Notes: generated by a model not told the origin, from the letters alone. Positions 8,237 through 17,870 are shown, counted from the stretch's first letter. The stretch: DNA of 64,000 nucleotides from CAWUEZ02 sp963921355 (GCA_963921355.3 OZ001190.1:1984001-2048000); one strand, 5' to 3'. Translations and numbers: made by a program.

Positions 8237-8251
8237 GAACAAAACAAGAAT
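8237..8251 (+). promoter_or_regulatory. Candidate LexA box upstream of imuA
   Basis: GAAC followed by seven bases and GAAT, starting 49 bases before the imuA start. The alphaproteobacterial LexA operator is the direct repeat GTTC-N7-GTTC, which reads GAAC-N7-GAAC on the other strand; this site matches seven of its eight fixed positions. It sits in the only AT-rich stretch of this intergenic region and precedes the imuA-imuB-dnaE2 cassette, a classical SOS regulon in alphaproteobacteria. Confidence 0.7.
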
Positions 8252-8285
8252 ATTTGATTTCGCCCCAACGCGAGCGGAGCGAAAG

Positions 8286-9167
8286 ATGCGCGATCCTATC
8301 GAGGCCTCTGAAACGACACCAGACCTGGCGACACCAGACCCGGGAATACCCGACTTGACCGCGCTGCAGGCCATGGTGCGCCGGTTGGAGCGGGGCACCG
8401 GCGAAGCCACCCCGGCCCACGGTGTCGCCTTCGGGTGCCCGGGCGTGGATGCGGCCCTGCCGGGCGAAGGGCTGGCGCGCGGCCGGGTCCACGAGGTGGT
8501 CGGCGAGACCCGCTCCGAGGTGCGCGATGCGGCCGCTTTCGGGTTCGCCATTGCGCTGCTGAGCCGGTTGGCACCCGACGCATCGACGATCCTGTGGTGC
8601 GCCCGCAGCGCCAACGTCCTCGGCGGCACCCCGTCGGCCCGCGGGCTCGCCGCCCTCGGCCTCGATCCGGAACGGGTGGTGTTCGTCGACGCCGAGGACG
8701 AAGCCGACCGGCTCTGGGCCATGGAGGAAGGGCTCGCCACCGCCGGCCTCGGGGCGGTGGTGGCCGAATTCGATCCGGCCCGGCGTCCCCAGGCGACCGC
8801 TAGCCGCCGCCTGCAACTGGCCGCCGAGAAGGGTGGTGTCAGCGGGATCATCCTGCGCCCGCGCATGACCACGCCGGCCGGTGCCGGTGACCGGATGCCG
8901 ATCGCCGTCGAAACCCGCTGGCGGGTGGCGGCGGCCCCGTCATCCCTGGCGTCCGCCGACCTGCGGCCGGTCTGGGATGTCGCGCTGGAGCGGGTCCGGC
9001 GCGGCCGGCCGGGACGGTGGACCCTCGCCTGGCAGGCCGACGGCCACCGGTTCGAGGATCTGGCCACGACCCCTGCCAATCGCACCGGTTCCGGGCGGGC
9101 CGCCGCTCCGGCTGAGAGCACTGCACCGGCTGAAACGCCTGCCGCCGCATCGGAGCAGGCAGCATGA
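8286..9167 (+). CDS. imuA: ImuA, RecA-like accessory protein of the SOS mutasome
   Basis: A 293-residue protein of the ImuA (SulA/RecA-like) group. It contains VAFGCPGVDAALPGEGLARGRVHEVVGE, the stretch that replaces the RecA Walker A region in ImuA, and a FGFAIALLSRL helix after it. The N- and C-termini are low complexity (Thr/Pro- and Ala/Pro-rich). It is the first gene of imuA-imuB-dnaE2 and overlaps imuB by four bases. In Caulobacter and mycobacteria the ImuB-DnaE2 pair performs error-prone translesion synthesis, and ImuA (or ImuA') is required for it. A LexA-like box lies just upstream, so damage induction is expected. Confidence 0.88.
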   Translation: MRDPIEASETTPDLATPDPGIPDLTALQAMVRRLERGTGEATPAHGVAFGCPGVDAALPGEGLARGRVHEVVGETRSEVRDAAAFGFAIALLSRLAPDASTILWCARSANVLGGTPSARGLAALGLDPERVVFVDAEDEADRLWAMEEGLATAGLGAVVAEFDPARRPQATASRRLQLAAEKGGVSGIILRPRMTTPAGAGDRMPIAVETRWRVAAAPSSLASADLRPVWDVALERVRRGRPGRWTLAWQADGHRFEDLATTPANRTGSGRAAAPAESTAPAETPAAASEQAA

Positions 9168-10774
9168 CAGCGGCCCGCTCGAGCTGCCGGGTGAACCGCC
9201 GGGTGATCGCGCTCTGGCTGCCGCATTTCGCGACCGAGCGGCTGGCCCGGGAAGCACCGGCTGCTCATCCGGGCACTGCCCCGGCGGCTGTCCTGCGCAG
9301 CGAACGCGGCCGCCAGATCCTCGCCGGCGTCGCCCCCGGCCTGGCGGGCCTGGTGCCCGGCATGGCCCTGGCCGATGCCCGCGCCCTGGAGCCGGCCCTG
9401 GCGGTGGCCGATTGGGACAGTGCGGCGGACCGGGCGGCACTGCAGGCGCTCGCGCTCTGGTGTGTGCGCTACACGCCCCTGGTCGCCCTCGATCCGGCCA
9501 GCGCCTGCCTTGTCGACGGCACCGGCGGCGATGCCGGGCTTTGGCTCGACGTCACCGGCTGCGCCCACCTGTTCGGCGGCGAGGCGGCGATGGCGGCCGA
9601 TCTGGTCAACCGCCTCACCGGCCTCGGCTACACCGCCCGGGCCTGTCTGGCCGACACCCCGGGGATCGCCTGGGCCGTCGCCCATGCGGCCGAGCTCGAG
9701 CGCGGCGACGTGGTGGTTCCGGCCGGCGCCGGACTGGCGGCGCTGGCCCGCCTGCCGATCAGCGCGCTGAGGGTAGCGCCGACGGTTTCGGAGACGCTGG
9801 CGCGCAGCGGCCTGCGGACGGTCTCCGACATCGCCGATCTGCCGCGCGCCCCGCTGGTCGCCCGGTTCGGTGCCGAGCTCGGGCGCCGGCTCGACCAGGC
9901 TGCGGGCCATCTGCACGAACCGATCTCGCCGCTGGCCCCACCCGCACCCTATCGGGTGCGCCTCGGTCTGCCGGAGCCGGTCGGCCTGCGCGAGGATATC
10001 GACCGGGCGATCCACCGCCTGCTGGAGCGGCTGTGCACCCGCCTGGAAGGGGAGCGGGCGGGCATCCGTCGCCTGCGCGTCGACTTCTTCCGGGCCGAGG
10101 GCGATGTCCGTCATCTCACCGTCGGCACCGGCCGGCCGGTGCGCGATCCGACCGCCCTGTTCCGTCTGATCGCCGAACACCTGGACAAGCTGGACCCCGG
10201 CTTCGGCATCGACGTGTTCGTGATGGAGGCCGAGCGGGTTGAGCGCCGCGATGCGGTACAGACCGATCTCGCCGGATCCGCGCTTTCGGGCGCGGAGGGA
10301 GTTGGGGCGGTTGGCGACCTGATCGACCGGCTTGCCAACCGTTTGGGCGAGGACCGGGTCACCCGGTGCGAGCCGATCGAGAGCCATCTGCCCGACCGGG
10401 CCGAGCGCATGGTTTCGGCGGTGGCCGGCGCGTCACGGCATGGGGCCTGGGCACAGGCCGGCGTGCCGTCGCCCGCACCCCGCCCGGCGCGGTTGCTGCG
10501 CCGGCCCGAGCCGGTCGAGGCGGTGGCGTTGTTGCCCGACCATCCGCCCGCCCGCTTCCGCTGGCGCGGCATCGACTACCGGATCGCCCGGGCGGCGGGC
10601 CCGGAGCGCATCGCCCCCGAATGGTGGGCTGCTCACACCACCGCCGGGGCGGCGCGCACCCGCGACTATTTTCGGGTGGAGGAGAGCGGCGGCCGGCGCT
10701 TCTGGCTGTATCGCGAAGGCCTAGCCGACCGCGGCGAGACCCCGCGATGGTTCCTGCACGGCCTGTTCGCATGA
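9164..10774 (+). CDS. imuB: ImuB, inactive Y-family polymerase-like mutasome hub
   Basis: A 536-residue Y-family DNA polymerase homologue. Its N-terminus (RRVIALWLPHFATERLAR) matches ImuB rather than DinB or UmuC; the LP in place of the catalytic acidic motif is consistent with the catalytically dead ImuB class. ARALEPALAVADWD and the little-finger region (LRVDFFRAEGDVRHLTVGT) follow. The C-terminal part has the FRWRGIDYRI and ERIAPEWW...TRDYFRVE segments typical of ImuB. It is translationally coupled to imuA, and dnaE2 starts nine bases beyond its stop. The role is to bridge DnaE2 to the beta clamp during translesion synthesis. Confidence 0.9.
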   Translation: MTAARSSCRVNRRVIALWLPHFATERLAREAPAAHPGTAPAAVLRSERGRQILAGVAPGLAGLVPGMALADARALEPALAVADWDSAADRAALQALALWCVRYTPLVALDPASACLVDGTGGDAGLWLDVTGCAHLFGGEAAMAADLVNRLTGLGYTARACLADTPGIAWAVAHAAELERGDVVVPAGAGLAALARLPISALRVAPTVSETLARSGLRTVSDIADLPRAPLVARFGAELGRRLDQAAGHLHEPISPLAPPAPYRVRLGLPEPVGLREDIDRAIHRLLERLCTRLEGERAGIRRLRVDFFRAEGDVRHLTVGTGRPVRDPTALFRLIAEHLDKLDPGFGIDVFVMEAERVERRDAVQTDLAGSALSGAEGVGAVGDLIDRLANRLGEDRVTRCEPIESHLPDRAERMVSAVAGASRHGAWAQAGVPSPAPRPARLLRRPEPVEAVALLPDHPPARFRWRGIDYRIARAAGPERIAPEWWAAHTTAGAARTRDYFRVEESGGRRFWLYREGLADRGETPRWFLHGLFA

Positions 10775-10783
10775 AATAGCCCC

Positions 10784-13700
10784 ATGACCCGTTACGCCGA
10801 GCTTCAGGTCACCACCAATTTCTCGTTTCTGCACGGCGGCTCCCATGGCGAGGAGCTGGTCGAGACCGCGGCGGCGCTGGGCATGGCGGCGGTGGCGGTG
10901 ACCGACCGCAACACCCTGGCGGGTGTGGTGCGGGCCCATGTGGCCGCCAAGCAGGTCGGCATCCCGCTGCTGGTCGGGGCGCGGCTCGATCTGACCGATG
11001 GGGCCTCGCGGCTGGTCTTCCCGGTCGACCGGACCGCCTATGGCCGGCTGTCGCGGCTGATCAGCCTCGGTCGACGCCGCGCGCCCAAAGGGGAGTGCTG
11101 GCTGGAGCGGGCCGATCTCGACGCGGCCGATTTAGAGGGGGGCGAACCCGGCTGGCTGCAGGTGTTCATCCCGCCGGACGAGACACTGCCGGGCGACGGT
11201 TTCGCCGCTGAACTGGCCGACGCCGTCCGGCGCTGGCCGGGGGATGTCTATCTGGCGGTGTCCCGGCTCTACCGCGGCGACGACGATGTCCGGGTGGCGG
11301 CCCTGGCCGATCTCGCACAGCGGGTCGGGGCGATTGCGGTCGCCACCAATGACGTGCATGTCCATGTGCCGGAGCGCCGACCGTTGCAGGACGTGCTGAC
11401 CTGCATTCGCGCGGGCGTGACGGTCGATACCGCCGGTTACCGGCTGGCGGCCAATGCCGAACGCCACCTGAAGCCGCCGGCCGAGATGGCGCGGCTGTTC
11501 CGCGACCATCCGGGGCTGATCGCGGCCACCACGGCACTCGCCGAGCGCTGCCGATTCTCCCTCGACGAGCTGCGCTACGAGTATCCGCACGAGGTCTCGG
11601 CGGGCGAGGACCCGCAGGTGCGGCTGACCCGGCTGACCTGGGAAGGGGCGGCCGAGCGCTATGGCGATGCGGTGCCGCTCAAGGTGCAGGCCCAGCTCGA
11701 TCATGAGCTCGACCTGATCGCGCGGCTGTCCTATGCGCCGTACTTCCTCACCGTGCAGGACATCGTACGGTTCGCCCGTTCGCGCCGGATCCTGTGTCAG
11801 GGTCGCGGCTCGGCGGCGAACTCGGCCGTCTGCTACTGCCTCGGCATCACCGCGGTTGATCCGTCCCAGACCGATCTGCTGTTCGAGCGGTTCGTCAGCG
11901 AGGCCCGGGGTGAGCCGCCGGATATCGACGTCGATTTCGAGCACGAGCGCCGCGAGGAGGTGATCCAGTACGTCTACGAGAAATACGGCCGCGAACGGGC
12001 CGGGCTGGCGGCGACCGTGATCAGCTACCGGGCGCGCTCGGCCCTGCGCGATGTCGGCAAGGCGCTCGGGCTGACCGAGGATACCGTCGCCGCCCTGGCC
12101 GGCCAGGTCTGGGGCTGGCACGGCGACGCGGTGGATGAAGGCCGGGTGCGCGAGATCGGCCTCGACCCCGATGACCGGCGCCTGCGGCTCGCGCTGTCGC
12201 TCGCCCGCCAGCTCTGCGGCTTTCCCCGCCACCTGTCCCAGCATGTCGGCGGGTTCGTCGTCACCCGCGGCCGGCTCGACGAACTGGTGCCGATCGAGAA
12301 CGCGGCCATGGCCGACCGCACGGTGGTCGAATGGGACAAGGACGACCTGGAGGCGCTGGGCATCCTGAAGGTCGATCTGCTGGCGCTCGGCATGCTGAGT
12401 TGCGTGCGCCGGGCCTTCGGCCTGCTGACACAGCATTACGATCGGACGCTGACGCTCGCCACCGTGCCGGGCGAGGATCCGGCGGTCTATGACATGCTGT
12501 GCCGCGGCGACAGTCTCGGCGTGTTCCAGGTCGAAAGCCGGGCCCAGATGGCCATGCTGCCGCGGCTGCGCCCGCGCTGCTTCTACGACCTGGTGGTCGA
12601 GGTCGCGATCGTGCGCCCCGGGCCGATCCAGGGCGACATGGTCCACCCCTATCTGCGCCGGCGCAACGGCGAGGAGGCGGTGACCTTTCCGTCCGAAGCG
12701 CTGCGCGAGGTCCTGGGCAAGACCCTGGGGGTGCCGCTGTTCCAGGAACAGGCGATGAAGATCGCGATCGTCGCCGCCGGTTTCACGCCGAACGAGGCGG
12801 ATCGGCTGCGCAAGGCGATGGCGACCTTCAAGCGGTCCGGCGACATCCATAAGTTCTACGAGAAGATGGTCGACGGTATGGCGGCGCGCGGCTACGACTG
12901 GGAGTTCGCCGAGCGCTGCTTCAAGCAGATCGAAGGGTTCGGCACCTACGGCTTTCCGGAAAGCCATGCCGCCAGTTTCGCGCTGCTGGTCTATGTCTCG
13001 TCCTGGATCAAGTGCCACTACCCCTCGGTATTCGCCGCCGCCCTGCTGAACTCCCAGCCCATGGGGTTCTACGCCCCGGCGCAGATCGTGCGCGACGCCC
13101 GCGACCACGGGGTCGAGGTCCGGCCGGCCGACATCAACGCCAGCGACTGGGACTGCACCCTGGAGCCGCGCGGCGACGGATCGACCGCGCTCCGCCTCGG
13201 CCTGCGCCAGATCAAGGGCATGCGGGAGCAGGATGCGGAGCGGTTGGTGGCGGCCCGCGCGGCGATGCCGGGGCAGGCCTTCACCCACCCGCTTGATCTC
13301 TGGCACCACGCCCGGCTCGGTGCCGGGGTGCTGGAAGTGCTCGCCCGCGGTGATGCCTTCACCACCCTCGGCGTGTCACGGCGCGAGGCGTTCTGGGCGG
13401 CCCGGGCACTGGCCACCGACCCGCAGGGACCGGCGGCGGTCGCCGAGAATCCCCGCCAGCCGGCCCTGCCGCTGTTCGCGGCACCGGAACCGTCGGTCAC
13501 CCTGCCGGCGGCCCCGCTCGGCGAGCAGGTGGTGGACGACTACGCCGCCCTGCGGCTTTCGCTCAAGGCGCATCCTTGCGCCCTGCTGCGCGGCCTGCTG
13601 CAGGCCGAGGGCCGGCTGCCCTGCAGCGCGCTCGAGACCGCCCGGGCCGGGCGCCGGATCCAGCTGGCCGGACTGGTGCTGGTGCGCCAGCGCCCCGGCA

Positions 13701-14200
13701 CGGCCAAGGGGGTGATCTTCATCACGCTCGAGGACGAGACTGGCATCGCCAATCTGGTGGTCTGGGCCGACACGTTCGAGCGGTTTCGCCGCGAGGTGCT
13801 GGGCGCCAAGCTGCTCGGCGTGACCGGCCGGGTTCAGCGTGAGGGCCGGGTGATCCATGTGGTGGTTGAGGCGCTGGAGAACCTCACGCCCCGCCTGGCG
13901 GCCCTGACCGACGGAACCCTGGATGAGGACGGTTTCGGTGCTGCGATCGCCCGGGCCGACGAAGTGCGCCGGCCGACCAACGACCAGCGCGCCCAGAAGA
14001 GCGAGGACAAGCAGCGCCGGGCCGCCGATGCCGACCGCCGGCGGGCTTTGCGGGAGAAGGCCGCCCTGCACGAGAAGACTGCCGACGGGTTCGCGCCGGC
14101 GCCACCGGCCGCTGCCGCCCAGCCGGCCCGCTCGGAAGGCATCCGCCATCCCCGCAACGTTCGCCCGGATCTGAAGGTCGTCAGCCGGAATTTCCATTGA
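10784..14200 (+). CDS. dnaE2: Error-prone DNA polymerase III alpha subunit DnaE2
   Basis: A C-family polymerase of 1138 residues, the usual DnaE2 size. It begins with the PHP domain (YAELQVTTNFSFLHGGSH) and has the catalytic palm segment PDIDVDFEHERREEVIQYVYEKYG with its metal-binding acidic residues. The fingers/HhH region includes FPESHAASFALLVYVSSW. The C-terminus carries an OB fold (IQLAGLVLVRQRPGTAKGVIFITLEDETG), then a charged tail. It is the last gene of the SOS mutasome operon. Expected role: damage-induced mutagenic lesion bypass. No frameshift or missing region seen. Confidence 0.95.
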   Translation: MTRYAELQVTTNFSFLHGGSHGEELVETAAALGMAAVAVTDRNTLAGVVRAHVAAKQVGIPLLVGARLDLTDGASRLVFPVDRTAYGRLSRLISLGRRRAPKGECWLERADLDAADLEGGEPGWLQVFIPPDETLPGDGFAAELADAVRRWPGDVYLAVSRLYRGDDDVRVAALADLAQRVGAIAVATNDVHVHVPERRPLQDVLTCIRAGVTVDTAGYRLAANAERHLKPPAEMARLFRDHPGLIAATTALAERCRFSLDELRYEYPHEVSAGEDPQVRLTRLTWEGAAERYGDAVPLKVQAQLDHELDLIARLSYAPYFLTVQDIVRFARSRRILCQGRGSAANSAVCYCLGITAVDPSQTDLLFERFVSEARGEPPDIDVDFEHERREEVIQYVYEKYGRERAGLAATVISYRARSALRDVGKALGLTEDTVAALAGQVWGWHGDAVDEGRVREIGLDPDDRRLRLALSLARQLCGFPRHLSQHVGGFVVTRGRLDELVPIENAAMADRTVVEWDKDDLEALGILKVDLLALGMLSCVRRAFGLLTQHYDRTLTLATVPGEDPAVYDMLCRGDSLGVFQVESRAQMAMLPRLRPRCFYDLVVEVAIVRPGPIQGDMVHPYLRRRNGEEAVTFPSEALREVLGKTLGVPLFQEQAMKIAIVAAGFTPNEADRLRKAMATFKRSGDIHKFYEKMVDGMAARGYDWEFAERCFKQIEGFGTYGFPESHAASFALLVYVSSWIKCHYPSVFAAALLNSQPMGFYAPAQIVRDARDHGVEVRPADINASDWDCTLEPRGDGSTALRLGLRQIKGMREQDAERLVAARAAMPGQAFTHPLDLWHHARLGAGVLEVLARGDAFTTLGVSRREAFWAARALATDPQGPAAVAENPRQPALPLFAAPEPSVTLPAAPLGEQVVDDYAALRLSLKAHPCALLRGLLQAEGRLPCSALETARAGRRIQLAGLVLVRQRPGTAKGVIFITLEDETGIANLVVWADTFERFRREVLGAKLLGVTGRVQREGRVIHVVVEALENLTPRLAALTDGTLDEDGFGAAIARADEVRRPTNDQRAQKSEDKQRRAADADRRRALREKAALHEKTADGFAPAPPAAAAQPARSEGIRHPRNVRPDLKVVSRNFH

Positions 14201-14231
14201 GCGTCGCCGGTACGGGCGGCAGACTTCGCCC

Positions 14232-15884
14232 ATGCGCGAAGTTGATTACATCGTCATCGGCGCCGGCTCCGCTGGCTGTGTCCTCGCCAACCGCTTGAGC
14301 GCCGACCCCGACGTCTCCGTCCTGCTGCTGGAAGCCGGCGGCAAGGACTGGAACCCGCTGATCCATATCCCGCTCGGCACCGGCAAACTGGTGCGCTCCA
14401 ACATGCACAGCTGGGGCTACTGGACCGAGCCGGAACCGCATCTCGACGGCCGCAAGCTCTATTGGCCGCGCGGCAAGGTGCTCGGCGGATCATCGTCGAT
14501 CAACTCAATGATCTACGTCCGCGGCCATCCGCGCGACTACGACACCTGGGCGCAGCTCGGCAATCGCGGCTGGGCGTGGGACGACGTGCTGCCGTACTTC
14601 CGGCGTTCCGAGGGCCATGTCGATCGCCCGGCGGACGACCTGCACGGCACCGCCGGCCCGCTGAAGGTGCAGCGCAGCCGCGGTGACAACCCGCTCTACG
14701 ACGCCTTCGTCGCCGCCGGTGTGCAGGCGGGACTGGACCGCAACGACGACTGCAACGGCCCCGAGCAGGAGGGGGTCTGCCGCTACGACTTCACCATCCA
14801 CGACGGCCGGCGGGCCAGTGCCGCCGTCTGCTACCTGCGCCCTGCCATGACCCGCGCCAACCTGACAGTGGAGACCGGCGCGCTCACCCAACGGGTGACG
14901 ATCGAAAACGGCCGCGCCACCGGGGTCGAGTACGCCCGCGGACAGTCACTCGAACGGGTGCGGGCGCGGCGCGAGGTCATCGTCAGCGGCGGGGCGTTGA
15001 ACTCACCGCAGGTGCTGATGCTGTCGGGCATCGGACCGGCTGACGACCTCAAGCGCCACGGGGTCGCCCCCGTGCTTGACCTGCCCGGCGTCGGCCAGAA
15101 CCTGCAGGACCATCTGGACATCCCGATCCAGTTCGCCTGTCCCGAGCCGGTCACCCTGCACAGCCTGGTCCGGCTCGACCGCGCGGCCTTGGCGATGGCC
15201 CAGGCCGCCCTGTTCCGCACCGGTCCGGCGGCGACTTTCCCGGCCGAGGGCGGGGCGTTCATCAAGACCCGCCCGGAGCTCGAACTCCCGGATATGCAGT
15301 GGCACTTCCTCATCGGCCTCGGCGCCAAGCGGGTGCGGATTCCGCTGCTCTGGCACCTCAACAAGGACCGATTCGACCAGGACGGCTTCACGATCCGCAT
15401 GTGCCAGTTGCGCCCGGAAAGCCGCGGGCACGTGGCCCTGGCCTCGGCCAATCCGAGCGACCGGGTTCGGATCCACGCCAATTACTACGCGACCGAGACC
15501 GACCGCCAGGTGTTCCGCGACGGCATGCGGATCGCCCGCGAGGTGGTGGCCCAGTCAGCCTTCGACCGCTGGCGCGGCGAGGAACTCAACCCGGGGCCAT
15601 CGGTGTCCACGGATGACCAGATCGACGCCTATGTGCGCCGGATCGCCGAGACGATTTATCACTCGATCGGGACGTGCCGGATGGGCAGCGACGATGGTGC
15701 GGTGGTCGATTCCGAGCTCAAGGTGCACGGCATCGAGGCGCTGCGGGTGGTCGACGCCTCGGTGATGCCGCGCCTGATCGGTGGCAATACCAACGCACCG
15801 ACGATCATGATCGCCGAGAAGGCGGCCGACATGATCCTCGGCCGCCAGGCCGCCCCTCGGGCCGAGGACCTCGCGGCGGCTTAG
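14232..15884 (+). CDS. GMC-family FAD oxidoreductase (choline dehydrogenase-like)
   Basis: A 550-residue flavoprotein of the glucose-methanol-choline family. The N-terminal dinucleotide fold VIGAGSAGCVLANRL binds FAD. GMC signature 1 is seen in WPRGKVLGGSSSINSMIYVRG and signature 2 in SGGALNSPQVLMLSGIGP. The C-terminal catalytic His region is HSIGTCRMGSDDGAVVD, followed by NTNAPTIMIAEKAADMI. It starts 31 bases after dnaE2 on the same strand but is functionally unrelated to it. Substrate is an unidentified alcohol; BetA itself usually sits with betB/betI, absent here, so I do not name it betA. Confidence 0.9.
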   Translation: MREVDYIVIGAGSAGCVLANRLSADPDVSVLLLEAGGKDWNPLIHIPLGTGKLVRSNMHSWGYWTEPEPHLDGRKLYWPRGKVLGGSSSINSMIYVRGHPRDYDTWAQLGNRGWAWDDVLPYFRRSEGHVDRPADDLHGTAGPLKVQRSRGDNPLYDAFVAAGVQAGLDRNDDCNGPEQEGVCRYDFTIHDGRRASAAVCYLRPAMTRANLTVETGALTQRVTIENGRATGVEYARGQSLERVRARREVIVSGGALNSPQVLMLSGIGPADDLKRHGVAPVLDLPGVGQNLQDHLDIPIQFACPEPVTLHSLVRLDRAALAMAQAALFRTGPAATFPAEGGAFIKTRPELELPDMQWHFLIGLGAKRVRIPLLWHLNKDRFDQDGFTIRMCQLRPESRGHVALASANPSDRVRIHANYYATETDRQVFRDGMRIAREVVAQSAFDRWRGEELNPGPSVSTDDQIDAYVRRIAETIYHSIGTCRMGSDDGAVVDSELKVHGIEALRVVDASVMPRLIGGNTNAPTIMIAEKAADMILGRQAAPRAEDLAAA

Positions 15885-15890
15885 ACGTTC

Positions 15891-15987
15891 GCCCTTCGAC
15901 ACGGGCCTGGTGGCCCTGCTCAGGACGAGGTTTTTCATTTGACCTCGCCCTGAGCAGCCCGGCTATGCGCCGGGCGTGTCGAAGGGC
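15891..15987. repeat. Family B palindromic element (long hairpin)
   Basis: A 97-base near-perfect palindrome starting GCCCTTCGACACG and ending CGTGTCGAAGGGC, with inner arms CTGCTCAGG/CCTGAGCAG and CGAGGT/ACCTCG. It lies seven bases beyond the GMC gene and would form a long transcript hairpin, so it may terminate transcription. A second full copy is at 25472-25562. Confidence 0.82.
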
Positions 15988-16004
15988 GCCCACTTTCAAT
16001 CCCA

Positions 16005-16050
16005 CCGTCATCCCGGTGGAGCGACGCGACGTCCGGGACCTCAAATCCCG
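16005..16050. repeat. Family C repeat fragment
   Basis: A short inverted-repeat piece with CGTCATCCCGG at one end and CCGGGACCTC at the other, located just beyond the methyltransferase 3' end. It resembles one half of the family C elements near 33877-33962 and 43871-43983. Confidence 0.55.
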
Positions 16051-16060
16051 TTCCGACCCC

Positions 16061-16546
16061 CTACAGCCACCGCCGGACACGGGCCTTGTACGCCCGGTAG
16101 TCGTCGCCGAACTTGGCTTCGAGATAACGTTCCTCGCGCCGGATCACGCCGATCTCCATGATCACCAGGGTCGGCACAAGCAGTCCGAGCATCCAGGCGC
16201 TGTTGGCCCACAGGCCGATGCCGACAGAGATCACGGTCAGCCCGAGGTAGATCGGATTGCGTGAGAACCGATAGGGCCCGTGGCTGACCACGGTCGTGCT
16301 CGGCAGGTGAGTCGGGATGCCGGTGCCGGCACGGTGAAACAGCACCGCACACCATCCGGCAAGCACCAGTCCGAGCGCGATCAGGATGATCCCGGGTATC
16401 CGCCCGGCGCCGGCGTCCAGCATCGGCAGCGGGATCAGCCAGTCGAGCCCGGCACCGGCCAGCAGGGCACCGCCATACAGGAACGGCGGATGGGTGATGA
16501 CGCCAGGATGATCGTTGGCCGGATGATTGTGGTCCGGTTCGGTCAT
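16061..16546 (-). CDS. Isoprenylcysteine carboxyl methyltransferase-like integral membrane protein
   Basis: A 161-residue inner-membrane protein with about four to five hydrophobic helices and the ICMT/PEMT signature SHGPYRFSRNPIYLGLTV followed by the charged RREERYLEAKFGDDYRAYKARVRRWL tail, which forms the SAM-binding part in this family. The ATG at 16546 is chosen because the longer open frame upstream merely shadows the serine hydrolase gene. Bacterial members are usually of unknown substrate. It lies 14 bases downstream of the serine hydrolase, so the two are probably co-transcribed. Confidence 0.82.
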   Translation of the reverse strand: MTEPDHNHPANDHPGVITHPPFLYGGALLAGAGLDWLIPLPMLDAGAGRIPGIILIALGLVLAGWCAVLFHRAGTGIPTHLPSTTVVSHGPYRFSRNPIYLGLTVISVGIGLWANSAWMLGLLVPTLVIMEIGVIRREERYLEAKFGDDYRAYKARVRRWL

Positions 16547-16560
16547 CGCCGCTGATCTCC

Positions 16561-17679
16561 TCAGCCGGATCGGATCGCCCGCATCAGCCGGCTGGCAAAA
16601 CCGTCGAGCGAGCCTTTGTCGATCCACCGCAGCACCACCACCAGGTCGTGGTCCGGGTCGATCCAGATCACATTGGAGCCGACACCCATGGCGAAGTAAC
16701 TGGTCCGGGGGGCGCTCGGCACATGCCGACCGTCGCCGTTGAGCCACCAGAGATAGCCGTAGCTCGGGTTCAGGGGGCAGGGGGTGGTGCAGGCATCCAC
16801 CCACCCCTCTGACAGAATGCGCGTCTCGCCCCATAGCCCGCGCCGCAGCATCAAGAGACCGACCCGGGCCTGGTCGCGCGCCGAGATGAACAGCCCGCCG
16901 CCCCAATGGGCGCCGCCCGAGACCGAAGGCATCGGCTGGCCATCGACCTCGACCCAGGAATTCAGATAGCCGTTCCAGGTCCAGCCGTCCGACGCCCCGA
17001 TCGGGTCCATGATCCGGGTCTTAAGGACGGTCGGCAGGGGCGCGCGATGCACCCGCAGCAGCGACAGCGATAGCCGGTTCACCCGGACGTCATTGTACTC
17101 CCAGAACCCACCGGGAGCGGCGAGGTCGCGGTGGGTCCCTTTCTTCGACGGTGTGCCCGGCGGCAGTGAGAGATCCCGGTGCCGGTCGATCAGGTCCGGT
17201 TTCGAGAACAGGGTGCCTTCCCACTCCGATGTGTTCTGCAGGAAATGGGCCCAGGTCGCGGTCCGGTTCTGCTCGGCATCGAAGCCGCCATCGGTGACCA
17301 GTTCGCCGACCGGTTCGTCGACATCCGGGATCAACCCGTCGTCGACGGCGAGGCCGGCGATGATCGACAGGAACGACTTGGTGACCGAAAAGGTCATGTC
17401 GGCCCGGTCCGTCGGCCCCCATTCGGCGACGATGCGTCCGCCCCGGATCACCAGGCCCGCCGGGTCGCCGCGCGGCGCTGTCGGTCCGATGATGTCGCCG
17501 AGTGGTGGCGGCTCGGAGAAATGCCCGCCGGCGAGTGCCTGGGCAATATCGCGGTTCATGGTCGACTCGTGGTCGCGGGCGAAGTTCACCGCGTCGTCCA
17601 GGGCCAGCGCGTCGACGGCGCAATAGGCCGGGTCAACCCGCTCCCAGTTGTCGCCCGGCCCGGGCACGTAGTCGCTCAT
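16561..17679 (-). CDS. Beta-lactamase/DD-peptidase-type serine hydrolase (class C fold)
   Basis: A 372-residue protein of the serine beta-lactamase-like (Pfam Beta-lactamase) family. The catalytic SxxK motif is in MTFSVTKSFLSIIAGLAVDDG and the YxN-like motif in WEYNDVRVNRLS. GGAHWGGGLFISARDQARVGLLML corresponds to the third conserved block. No signal peptide is visible at the chosen start (ATG 17679), so it is probably cytosolic, more like an esterase or 6-aminohexanoate-dimer-hydrolase relative than a resistance enzyme. An in-frame ATG at 17709 is possible. The ICMT-like gene follows after 14 bases. Confidence 0.82.
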   Translation of the reverse strand: MSDYVPGPGDNWERVDPAYCAVDALALDDAVNFARDHESTMNRDIAQALAGGHFSEPPPLGDIIGPTAPRGDPAGLVIRGGRIVAEWGPTDRADMTFSVTKSFLSIIAGLAVDDGLIPDVDEPVGELVTDGGFDAEQNRTATWAHFLQNTSEWEGTLFSKPDLIDRHRDLSLPPGTPSKKGTHRDLAAPGGFWEYNDVRVNRLSLSLLRVHRAPLPTVLKTRIMDPIGASDGWTWNGYLNSWVEVDGQPMPSVSGGAHWGGGLFISARDQARVGLLMLRRGLWGETRILSEGWVDACTTPCPLNPSYGYLWWLNGDGRHVPSAPRTSYFAMGVGSNVIWIDPDHDLVVVLRWIDKGSLDGFASRLMRAIRSG

Positions 17680-17732
17680 GACGGGTCCTCTTTGTTTCGA
17701 AGGCCGCATTCCATGCAGCTTACGTCAATACA

Positions 17733-17846
17733 CTCCTTCCCGGCCTCGAGCCGGGACCCAGGGATACGCTCACCGGAATGGGGCAGCCACAAGCCAAACG
17801 CACCAGCAATCCTTGCTCTGGGTCCCGGCTCGAGGCCGGGAAGGAG
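17733..17846. repeat. Family A-related inverted repeat
   Basis: Two 29-base arms (17733-17761 and 17818-17846), almost exact reverse complements built on CCTTCCCGGCCTCGAGCCGGGACC, are separated by a 56-base loop. It fills the gap between the aminotransferase gene and the serine hydrolase. In transcripts it would give a strong hairpin. Confidence 0.8.
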
Positions 17847-17870
17847 AGATGATAGATGCGGGCGAGACGC

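Noticed and set aside
8234..10387. Minus-strand 717-codon open frame opposite imuA-imuB
   Set aside because: Antisense shadow with no recognisable motif, running across two well-supported genes and the LexA-like box.
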